Origin: Paracoccaceae bacterium
Lineage (GTDB): Bacteria; Pseudomonadota; Alphaproteobacteria; Rhodobacterales; Rhodobacteraceae
Assembly: GCA_002683685.1 (NCBI GenBank)
Contig: NYTV01000099.1
Span: 1-32,263, forward strand
Length of the DNA stretch: 32,263 bases
Direction of reading: 5' to 3'
The notes under the pieces: model-generated
What the model was told of the DNA's origin: nothing
What the model saw: the letters and a program-made list of their open reading frames with translations, nothing else
Database searches by the model: none
Made by a program: the position numbers and the translations under genes
Part shown: positions 26,289-32,263 of the stretch, one piece after another
How positions within the stretch are numbered: position 1 is the first letter of the stretch
Layout: every line of letters begins with the position of its first letter

Positions 26289-26984
26289 TCATAGCCCTGC
26301 CACCGCAGCCTTCACCCCGGCGATGCGATCCGCATTGCGCGGGTGGGTGCCGAAGAAGCGGTTGCCCGCATCTGGAATACGTGTGAAATAGGCCGCGCCG
26401 CGCACCGCATCAAAACCTGCTTTATGCGTCATTTGCGCGCCCAGGCGATCCGCTTCCAGCTCAAAGGTTATTGAATAATTGCGCCGGCTCACCGCCGCGC
26501 CAATCTCAGAGGCCGCATCAACCGATCGATTAGAGCCGCCCAAGGCCGCCGCCAGCGCTTCAAAAAGTGTCGCCCCGCCGCGCGCCGATTGATCTTGCCG
26601 CTCTAAATGCCGCAAAATATGATGGGCACCCTCGTGACCAATGACAAAGGCCACCTCATCGGCGTTATACATATCTTCCAGCAGGGTGAGGGTAAATGCT
26701 AAGATCGGCTGCCCCTCTTCATTGACCGTTTGAAACGCATTGGGCGCGCTGTCAGGATCTGAATCAATGGCAATCAAAAAATCACAATTCGAATCCGGGC
26801 TGGTTGACTTGCAGGTCGCGCGTAGGACCGGACGCATCCGCCGCACAGCAATGGCAAATCGTTCAGGCACATCTTCAGCCTTGAATACGCGCGCCTCTTG
26901 CGCGATCTCCACAGGAGATCGCGCAAGAGGCTTGAAAGTGCAACCGGCCAGCGCCAACACCACTATCAGGGGAATGATCCGCAT
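26289..26984 (-). CDS. M48 family metalloprotease, lipoprotein
   Basis: A periplasm-facing zinc metalloprotease. The ATG at 26984 is chosen because AAGGAG lies 6 bases upstream and because it starts a lipoprotein signal MRIIPLIVVLALAGC, with Cys15 as lipidation site. The product has 231 residues. The HExxH motif is HEGAH (117-121). The third ligand is a Glu in FELEADRLG (174-182), and 'HPRNADRIAGVKAAVA' closes the domain as in BepA/LoiP-like proteins. Such proteases act in outer-membrane protein quality control; the target here is not known. An 18-bp perfect inverted repeat lies in codons about 18-31. Confidence 0.9.
   Translation of the reverse strand: MRIIPLIVVLALAGCTFKPLARSPVEIAQEARVFKAEDVPERFAIAVRRMRPVLRATCKSTSPDSNCDFLIAIDSDPDSAPNAFQTVNEEGQPILAFTLTLLEDMYNADEVAFVIGHEGAHHILRHLERQDQSARGGATLFEALAAALGGSNRSVDAASEIGAAVSRRNYSITFELEADRLGAQMTHKAGFDAVRGAAYFTRIPDAGNRFFGTHPRNADRIAGVKAAVAGL
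26893..26931. repeat. Perfect 18-bp inverted repeat inside the M48 protease gene
   Basis: GCCTCTTGCGCGATCTCC (26893-26910) and GGAGATCGCGCAAGAGGC (26914-26931) are exact complements separated by only 3 bases. It lies within the coding sequence about 55 bases after the start codon and would form a very stable hairpin in the mRNA. Confidence 0.85.
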
Positions 26985-27120
26985 TCCGCTCTCCTTTAAC
27001 CTCTCCGGCAGTTTACCCATAAAACCGCCCCAAACCAACCTTTTAATCCGGCCCATTCGGCAAGAAATCACTGGGGCGCTTGTCACTTGCACAGTAAGTA
27101 AATCTGATTATTGTTAGCAT

Positions 27121-27354
27121 ATGTTTACCATTGAACATGGCTTTGAGGCCACCTCTATCACTTTGATCGATGATACAGTCGGCCCACTATTGGAAGATGT
27201 GTGCATCAAGTCCTATGACGACCGAATTGTTATTGAGCAATGGGACGCCACCCGTGATCGTATGCACAGGATCACGCTCTCCATGAATCAAGCTCGCGAC
27301 CTTGCCGCGGCGCTGGACTTGCCCGAAGGCGTCTACCAAAGGGCCGAACCTTAA
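27121..27354 (+). CDS. Small hypothetical protein upstream of HDAC-like gene
   Basis: A 77-residue acidic soluble protein of unknown function. It opens 'MFTIEHGFEATSITLIDDTV', continues with 'VCIKSYDDRIVIEQWD', and ends with an amphipathic helix 'LSMNQARDLAAALDLPEGVY'. There are no cysteines in a metal motif, no signal peptide and no membrane segment. It lies 23 bases ahead of the histone-deacetylase-like gene in the same direction, so the two are likely cotranscribed. There is no obvious ribosome binding site before the ATG, which may mean a leaderless start or a later start. The coherent protein character and tight spacing are the reasons to call it. Confidence 0.7.
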   Translation: MFTIEHGFEATSITLIDDTVGPLLEDVCIKSYDDRIVIEQWDATRDRMHRITLSMNQARDLAAALDLPEGVYQRAEP

Positions 27355-27377
27355 CCAAGAATGAGAAAGAGCCAAAG

Positions 27378-28475
27378 ATGACCACCGGATTTTATTGGGA
27401 TGAGCGCTGCTTTTGGTTTTCCGGTGGGAATTATGCCTTCACCCAGCCCGTGGGCGGTTTGGTTCAGCCCCTCGCAGCTGGCGGGATTCCAGAAAATCCC
27501 GAAACAAAGCGCCGGTTGAAAAATCTGATGGACGTCACCGGTCTGACCCAAACGCTTGCCAGCCAGAGCGCGGATATCGCCACTCGGGAAGCGCTATTGC
27601 GGGTGCACCCAAGAAGTTATCTCGACGCTTTTGAAGAGGCTTCAAAGGACAGTGGTGGCGAGCTTGGCCTGCGCGTGCCTTTCGGCCGTGGCGGCTATGA
27701 GCAGGCGGCGCTGTCCACGGGTCTCGCCTGCCGGGCGGTGGCGGATGTGATGGCGGGGCGTGTGAACAATGCCTATGCTCTATCGCGTCCTCCGGGGCAT
27801 CATTGCCTGCCAGACTTTCCAAATGGTTTTTGCCTTTTGGCTAATATTGCCGTAGCGATTGAGGCCGCCCGCTGCCAGCAACCGGATTTGAAAGTAGCTG
27901 TTTTGGATTGGGATGTGCATCACGGAAATGGGACAGAGGCGATTTACATCGACGACCCAGCTGTTCTAACCCTCTCTATCCATCAAGAAAGAAATTATCC
28001 GCTGGACAGCGGGGATGCCGATACCCGCGGCGTGGATAAGAGCAATATCAACATCCCCCTACCGCCTGGCGCCGGCCATGCCAGCTATATGCAGGTTATC
28101 GAACATATCGTTCAGCCTGCCTTGCAACGTTTCAAACCAGATTTGATCGTTGTTGCCTGTGGCTATGATGCCGCAGCCATTGATCCATTGTCCCGCATGC
28201 TTGCGACAGCCCAGACCTTCAGCGCCATGACTGCTGCAATAAAAGCGAGCGCGGAAGAGCTCTGTTCTGGCCGTTTGGTTTTGGTCCATGAGGGAGGATA
28301 TTCTGAGGTCTATGTCCCCTTTTGCGGCCATGCCACCATTTCCACTTTAGCCAACAGCACAATTGTGGCTCCTGACCCTTTTGCAGAAACCTTTGCCAAG
28401 CGCCAACCGCGCGGCAAGTTTGCTGATTTCATTCGCAGTTGGGTTGATGATTTGGCCGCATTTCATAGCTCCTAA
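27378..28475 (+). CDS. Class II histone deacetylase-like amidohydrolase
   Basis: A zinc-dependent deacetylase or amidohydrolase of the arginase-fold HDAC superfamily, 365 residues. 'RPPGHH' supplies the His141/His142 charge-relay pair. DWDVHHGNGT supplies zinc ligands Asp179 and His181. 'ACGYDAAAIDPLS' supplies the third ligand, Asp269. 'HEGGYSEVYVPF' carries the catalytic Tyr. Bacterial members act on acetylated small molecules such as polyamines, or on proteins; the substrate here is open. It is preceded by a 77-residue gene and followed 54 bases later by a nitroreductase in the same direction. Confidence 0.93.
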   Translation: MTTGFYWDERCFWFSGGNYAFTQPVGGLVQPLAAGGIPENPETKRRLKNLMDVTGLTQTLASQSADIATREALLRVHPRSYLDAFEEASKDSGGELGLRVPFGRGGYEQAALSTGLACRAVADVMAGRVNNAYALSRPPGHHCLPDFPNGFCLLANIAVAIEAARCQQPDLKVAVLDWDVHHGNGTEAIYIDDPAVLTLSIHQERNYPLDSGDADTRGVDKSNINIPLPPGAGHASYMQVIEHIVQPALQRFKPDLIVVACGYDAAAIDPLSRMLATAQTFSAMTAAIKASAEELCSGRLVLVHEGGYSEVYVPFCGHATISTLANSTIVAPDPFAETFAKRQPRGKFADFIRSWVDDLAAFHSS

Positions 28476-28529
28476 ATTACGCGACCAAAACCCTTGCGAA
28501 AACCCGATCAATGCCCCACATCATAGCTC

Positions 28530-29096
28530 ATGACAGATGCTTTGACCTTTCTGAAAACCCGCCGCTCTCGCCCAGCGAAAATCTTAACTGCACCGGTGCC
28601 TGACCGGGAGGCGCTAGAGGCGCTTCTCTGTGCTGCTGCGCGCACACCAGATCATGGCAAGCTGGAGCCGTGGCGCTTCATTGTTCTCGAGCAAGCCGCA
28701 TTGCGTCGCTTGGGCGCTTTGGCCCGCAAATTGGCACAGACGGCCGGGCCAGAAGTGGTTGACCCGGACAAAGCCAGACAGCAATTCGAAAACGGGCAAT
28801 TGGCTGTTGTGGTCGTCGCAAGCCCAAAACCCTGCGATAGGTTTCCACAAATTGAGCAGACCTATTCCGCCGGCGCGGTCTGTCTGGCGCTGCTGAACGC
28901 GGCTTTGGCCAGCGGTTGGGGTGCCAACTGGCTTTCGGGTTGGGCCTCGCACAACCGGGATTTTTGCACCGAAGCCCTGGCCCTTGCACCGCATGAAACT
29001 GTCGCCGGTATTGTTCACATCGGCACCGGACCGGTCCAGATGCCTGACCGTCCGCGTCCCGATGTTACCGCACTCACCCAATGGCTTCATGAATGA
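28530..29096 (+). CDS. Nitroreductase family protein, YdjA-like
   Basis: An FMN-dependent NAD(P)H oxidoreductase of 188 residues, the minimal size for the YdjA-like subgroup. The N-terminal 'LKTRRSRPAKIL' contains the FMN-phosphate contacts (Arg-Arg-Ser-Arg). 'AARTPDHGKLEPWRFIVLE' is the FMN-binding stretch typical of YdjA. 'SAGAVCLALLNAALASGWGA' and 'WLSGWASHNRDFC' follow. The substrate cannot be assigned. Its stop overlaps the start of the next gene by four bases (ATGA), so the pair is translationally coupled. Confidence 0.9.
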   Translation: MTDALTFLKTRRSRPAKILTAPVPDREALEALLCAAARTPDHGKLEPWRFIVLEQAALRRLGALARKLAQTAGPEVVDPDKARQQFENGQLAVVVVASPKPCDRFPQIEQTYSAGAVCLALLNAALASGWGANWLSGWASHNRDFCTEALALAPHETVAGIVHIGTGPVQMPDRPRPDVTALTQWLHE

Positions 29097-29791
29097 TTTT
29101 CTCAGATTTTCTTAAATCTATCGCCCAATTTGATGACCCACGATTTCGCCGCGTGCTATGGCGCGGATTGGGGCTTACCATCGTGTTATTGGTCGCCGCG
29201 TGCCTATTGGTGATCTTTGGCGTCAACCAACTGCTGTCCTCAACCTTAGTGGCTGGGCTGATCGGCGATCAAAGTTGGCTTGGCACCTTGATCAATATTG
29301 GCGGTGTTTTATTCACCATAGCCCTGTCAATCTGGCTGATGGTTCCCGTGGCCTCAGCGATTATCGCATTATTTCTAGATGAGGTCGCACGCGCGGTTGA
29401 GGAGCGGCACTATCCGCATCTTCCACATCAAACAGCGCCCAAGCTGACAGATCAGATTCTGGTCAGCATCAAATTTTTAGGGATTTTGATCCTCGCCAAC
29501 ATCGGCGCTTTGATTATCTCATTAATTTTGCCACTTTTGGCACCCTTCGTATTCTGGGCCACCAACGGCTATCTCATGGGCCGGGAATATTTTCACATGG
29601 CCGCCATGAGACGCCTGCCACGCGCACAAGCGCAGGCGCTCTCCCAGCGCCATCGCGGCTCTATTTGGATCGCTGGGATCTTGATGGTGATTCCGCTGAC
29701 CATTCCACTGGTGGGATTATTCATTCCGATTCTGGGTGCCGCAACCTTTACCCATCAGTTTGAGAGACTTCGGGCGTTGCCATCCGATTGA
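29093..29791 (+). CDS. EI24 domain / CysZ-like membrane protein
   Basis: A 232-residue inner-membrane protein with about four hydrophobic regions: 'LGLTIVLLVAACLLVIFGVN' (about 27-46), 'NIGGVLFTIALSIWLMVPVA' (about 68-90), 'FLGILILANIGALIISLILP' (about 128-150) and 'WIAGILMVIPLTIPLVGLFI' (about 190-215). 'FWATNGYLMGREYFHMAAMR' is the characteristic EI24/CysZ block before the last span. CysZ of E. coli moves sulfate, but in these bacteria the role is unproven. It overlaps the nitroreductase by 4 bases. Its 3' end overlaps the convergent DUF1467 gene by 44 bases. Confidence 0.88.
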   Translation: MIFSDFLKSIAQFDDPRFRRVLWRGLGLTIVLLVAACLLVIFGVNQLLSSTLVAGLIGDQSWLGTLINIGGVLFTIALSIWLMVPVASAIIALFLDEVARAVEERHYPHLPHQTAPKLTDQILVSIKFLGILILANIGALIISLILPLLAPFVFWATNGYLMGREYFHMAAMRRLPRAQAQALSQRHRGSIWIAGILMVIPLTIPLVGLFIPILGAATFTHQFERLRALPSD

Positions 29792-30041
29792 ACCAATCAA
29801 TGTCACGAACAGAAATCACACCGCTGATAATCGTGCCTGCAACAACCGCCCAGATCCCGAGGGCGACAACGGTTGTTACCATAAAGCGCTTTTTCATTTG
29901 TGGATTTTCAGGGCTGCCCGCATGGGTGCCAGGTTCGATTTCGCCGACATCCCCTTGAGTTTGCAAGCGCAGCGGCAAGACAATGAACAAGGTCAAAAAC
30001 CAAATGACGGCAAAAAGTACGAGCGCAGAGGTGATCGGCAT
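29748..30041 (-). CDS. DUF1467 family small membrane protein
   Basis: A 97-residue protein with two membrane spans, 'ALVLFAVIWFLTLFIVLPLR' (about 6-25) and 'VTTVVALGIWAVVAGTIISG' (about 55-75). Between them, 'LRLQTQGDVGEIEPGTHAGS' and 'ENPQMKKRF' form the conserved DUF1467 loop. Its function is unknown; the family is largely alphaproteobacterial. AGGG stands 8 bases upstream of the ATG. It follows the methylmalonyl-CoA epimerase gene by 27 bases, so the two are probably cotranscribed. The last 44 bases overlap the end of the EI24 gene on the other strand. Confidence 0.9.
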   Translation of the reverse strand: MPITSALVLFAVIWFLTLFIVLPLRLQTQGDVGEIEPGTHAGSPENPQMKKRFMVTTVVALGIWAVVAGTIISGVISVRDIDWFNRMATPEVSQTDG

Positions 30042-30068
30042 GAGAATTCCCTGATAATTTATTTAAAC

Positions 30069-30473
30069 TTAGACTTGTTCTAGCTCAATGAGGCACCCCG
30101 TGAAGTCCTTGGGATGCAAAAAGAGCACGGGCTTGCCATGTGCACCAATTTTTGGCTCGCCGCTGCCCAATACCCGCGCGCCCTGACTTTGCAATTGCGC
30201 CCGCGCTGCGAGGATATCATCCACCTCATAGCAGATATGATGAATGCCACCAGAAGGGTTTTTATCCAAGAAAGTCTCGATTGGCGAGCCCTCCCCCAAA
30301 GGAAACAGAAGCTCAATTTTTGTATTTGGCAACTCTATAAAAACAACTGTCACACCGTGATCAGGCTCATCTTGTGGCAGGCCAACTTTTGCCCCCAGAG
30401 TTGTCTCATATTGCGCCGCAGCCGCTTGCAAATCAGGCACTGCAATTGCCACGTGATTCAGCCGTCCAATCAT
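30069..30473 (-). CDS. mce: Methylmalonyl-CoA epimerase
   Basis: Interconverts (S)- and (R)-methylmalonyl-CoA, the step before the cobalamin-dependent mutase that MeaB (13099-14097) serves. It is a VOC-fold protein of 134 residues. 'RLNHVAIAVPDLQAAAAQYE' has the first metal ligand His7. 'IELLFPLGEGSPIETFLDKN' and 'GGIHHICYEVDD' carry the central ligands, and the closing Glu130 is in 'CLIELEQV'. The ATG at 30473 is chosen because AGGAG lies 6 bases upstream; the open frame to 30530 adds only a non-conserved tail. It leads a two-gene unit with DUF1467. Confidence 0.93.
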   Translation of the reverse strand: MIGRLNHVAIAVPDLQAAAAQYETTLGAKVGLPQDEPDHGVTVVFIELPNTKIELLFPLGEGSPIETFLDKNPSGGIHHICYEVDDILAARAQLQSQGARVLGSGEPKIGAHGKPVLFLHPKDFTGCLIELEQV

Positions 30474-30593
30474 TTTCATCTCCTGTTTCTTGTCTTGTAA
30501 AGCCGCACCCCCAAATAAGGCAAGTTCCATTAACCAAGCATTAGAGTCTTTGAGCGCAAAACTGATCCATGATCTGGAAATAAGGGGGCGATC

Positions 30594-31235
30594 ATGACCG
30601 GGATGTCGAACACGTTACACTCACTCAAACCGACCAGCCGGAGACCATTGCATGGCTTGATGGACCTGCTGGTGGAAGACAGCCTCACGGCGGGAGAGGC
30701 CGTGCGCTTAATCTGCATAACCTCCGGCGCCCGATTAAGACGCGCAGACTGTATCGAGAGCGCGCGGCAGCACCTAAGAATTTATCGTCCCGATGTGGCC
30801 ATTGTTGATATGGGCCTCCCAGATGGGGATGGCGCGGTGCTGATCTCGGAGCTGGCGCAGGCCAATCCGCGCACTCAGACAATCATCGGACTCACTGCAG
30901 ATCTGAACCGGGCCAAAGCTGCTATGGAGGCGGGCGCAGATAGTTTTTTCGAAAAACCACTCAATTTCATCGCGGGATTCCAAAGTGCGATCGTGATGAA
31001 TCTGCCACATCATCGTCGCCCAATGGACATACGCCTCTTGCTAGATTTAGCATTTGAAGCAGATCAACGCGCGCTACAGGAGGATGTGGTCCACGCGCTA
31101 GAATTACTCAACAGCCACGAAAAGGCAGGGGCGCAATCGGACTATCTCGCAGCCTTTATCGCTGGCGTGGCCCGCACAGCCTCAGATCCAACTTCGGAGC
31201 GAGCAGCCGAGCAATATTCAAACACGCAGAACTGA
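30594..31235 (+). CDS. Response regulator with receiver domain, no known output domain
   Basis: A 213-residue protein. A receiver domain occupies about 22-138, with the acidic pocket Glu28-Asp29 (LLVEDS), phosphoacceptor Asp72 (VAIVDMGLPDGDG), Thr101 (GLTAD) and Lys121 (FFEKPL), so all phosphorylation residues are intact. The C-terminal 75 residues are helical and contain 'DQRALQEDVVHALELL' and 'DYLAAFIAGVARTASDPTSE'. They match no DNA-binding or enzyme domain I know. No histidine kinase is adjacent. AAGGGGG precedes the ATG. It is divergent from the epimerase gene. Confidence 0.87.
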   Translation: MTGMSNTLHSLKPTSRRPLHGLMDLLVEDSLTAGEAVRLICITSGARLRRADCIESARQHLRIYRPDVAIVDMGLPDGDGAVLISELAQANPRTQTIIGLTADLNRAKAAMEAGADSFFEKPLNFIAGFQSAIVMNLPHHRRPMDIRLLLDLAFEADQRALQEDVVHALELLNSHEKAGAQSDYLAAFIAGVARTASDPTSERAAEQYSNTQN

Positions 31236-31267
31236 TCTGACCTCCGCGCCGCGTTAACAGATTTTTT
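31234..31267 (+). terminator. Possible terminator of the response regulator gene
   Basis: GATCTG (31234-31239) pairs with CAGATT (31258-31263, one G:T pair) across an 18-base GC-rich loop, followed by four more T. The arm starts inside the stop codon. The stem is weak and the loop long, so this is tentative. Confidence 0.4.
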
Positions 31268-31344
31268 GGCTGAAAAATAGCGGTCTGAGAGGGCCACCGC
31301 AGGCACGCCACCCGCCCCATCGCGCCGACCCTAGGCTATAAGCG

Positions 31345-32263
31345 CTACTCCGGAGCGATGACCCGCAGCGACAATTCCCGCAATTGTTCATTCATTGGCT
31401 CGGACGGGGCGGCCATCATAAGATCTTCTGCCCTTTGGTTCATCGGGAACATGATCACTTCGCGAATATTTGCCTCATCAGCCAAAAGCATCACAATCCG
31501 ATCAATACCGGCGGCACAACCACCGTGGGGCGGCGCGCCGTATTGGAAGGCATTGACCATGCCACCAAACCGTTTTTCCACCTCTTCCTTGCCATAGCCA
31601 GCAATCTCAAAGGCTTTGAACATGATCTCTGGGCGGTGATTCCGAATCGCACCACTGAGCAGCTCATAGCCGTTGCAGGCCAGATCATATTGATAGCCCA
31701 ACACTTGCAAAGGATCGCCCTGGAGCGCCTCCATCCCCCCTTGCGGCATTGAAAAGGGATTGTGCTCAAAATCAATCTTGCCGGTTTCTTCGTCCTTCTC
31801 ATAGATCGGGAAATCAACAATCCAGGCAAAGGCGAAACGGTCTTTGTCTGTCAGGCCCAATTCATCACCAATCACCATGCGCGCTTTACCAGCCACCCCT
31901 TCAAACGCTTTCGGTTTACCGCCCAAGAAGAATGCAGCATCACCAACGCCAAGGCCCAACTGCTGGCGAATGGCCTCTGTGCGCTCAGGACCAATATTCT
32001 TGGCCAACGGCCCGGCCGCCTCCATGCCTTCGCCTTGGTCGCGCCAGAAGATATAGCCCATTCCGGGCAGCCCTTCTTTTTGCGCAAAAGCGTTCATACG
32101 GTCACAGAATTTTCTGCTGCCGCCCTTCGGTGCCGGAATAGCACGAATTTCCGTGCCCTCTTGCTCCAGGAGCTTTGCGAAAATGGCAAAACCCGAACCG
32201 GCAAAATGCTCGGAAACCACTTGCATTTTAATGGGGTTGCGTAGATCTGGTTTATCACTGCCA
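31345..32263 (-). CDS. aspS: Aspartyl-tRNA synthetase, N-terminal part outside window
   Basis: Charges tRNA-Asp (or Asp and Asn tRNAs in non-discriminating forms). The frame is open to the right edge; the visible part begins '[12 protein letters not shown]' and covers about 305 residues. The N-terminal anticodon-binding domain and class II motifs 1 and 2 are outside the window. '[20 protein letters not shown]' to about '[11 protein letters not shown]' is the bacterial GAD insertion. '[20 protein letters not shown]' and motif 3 '[19 protein letters not shown]' follow. The tail '[15 protein letters not shown]' is typical of the bacterial AspRS. The stop is at 31345. Confidence 0.95.
   Translation of the reverse strand, partial: GSDKPDLRNPIKMQVVSEHFAGSGFAIFAKLLEQEGTEIRAIPAPKGGSRKFCDRMNAFAQKEGLPGMGYIFWRDQGEGMEAAGPLAKNIGPERTEAIRQQLGLGVGDAAFFLGGKPKAFEGVAGKARMVIGDELGLTDKDRFAFAWIVDFPIYEKDEETGKIDFEHNPFSMPQGGMEALQGDPLQVLGYQYDLACNGYELLSGAIRNHRPEIMFKAFEIAGYGKEEVEKRFGGMVNAFQYGAPPHGGCAAGIDRIVMLLADEANIREVIMFPMNQRAEDLMMAAPSEPMNEQLRELSLRVIAPE

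Overview
The window looks like chromosomal DNA from an alphaproteobacterium of the Rhodobacterales / Roseobacter group. The main support is a complete gcrA cell-cycle regulator gene, a DUF1467 gene following a methylmalonyl-CoA epimerase gene, a RimO of the '[12 protein letters not shown]' type, moderately high G+C, and overall protein style. The species call is inference. There are no insertion sequences, prophage genes, CRISPR arrays, rRNA or tRNA genes that I could recognise. Coding density is high and no gene-free stretch exceeds 300 bases.

Layout, left to right. 1-2694 (minus): cdd-deoA-deoB, overlapping genes for pyrimidine nucleoside salvage; deoB runs off the left edge. 2809-3903 (minus): a protein combining a VOC-like domain with two cupins. 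4067-5956 (plus): propionyl-CoA synthetase prpE. 6144-6298: a tiny exported or membrane protein gene that appears frameshifted in an A-tract. 6347-7120 nadK (minus), 7278-8558 glyA (plus), a long hairpin, a VOC protein (minus), an alpha/beta hydrolase (plus), and lepA (minus) with a promoter that suggests a leaderless mRNA. 12080-14097 (minus): a small membrane protein, rpmB with clear promoter and terminator, and meaB. 14288-16750 hrpB (plus). 16755-21269 (minus): gnd, an unrecognised protein, argF and argD. 21478-22281: an ABC-2 permease (minus), divergent from gcrA (22386). 23014-24265: a decayed membrane-protein gene. Then rimO (plus), a short YigZ/IMPACT protein and an M48 lipoprotein protease (both minus), a conserved-looking small protein plus class II histone-deacetylase-like enzyme (plus), a nitroreductase overlapping an EI24/CysZ-like membrane protein (plus), DUF1467 and methylmalonyl-CoA epimerase (minus), a response regulator without recognisable output domain (plus), and the C-terminal part of aspS (minus), cut by the right edge.

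How the genes fit together: cdd/deoA/deoB form one salvage route. prpE, meaB and the epimerase are three scattered parts of the propionate to methylmalonyl-CoA to succinyl-CoA route. argD and argF are two steps of arginine synthesis.

The most interesting observation is in the roughly 210 bases before argD. A short open frame with a good ribosome binding site encodes MIEVTLRRRRR, with five consecutive arginine codons immediately before the stop, and those codons also form a perfect hairpin. This has the hallmark of an arginine-sensing attenuator peptide controlling argD-argF. The downstream mechanism (terminator, Rho or translational coupling) is not resolved by reading alone.
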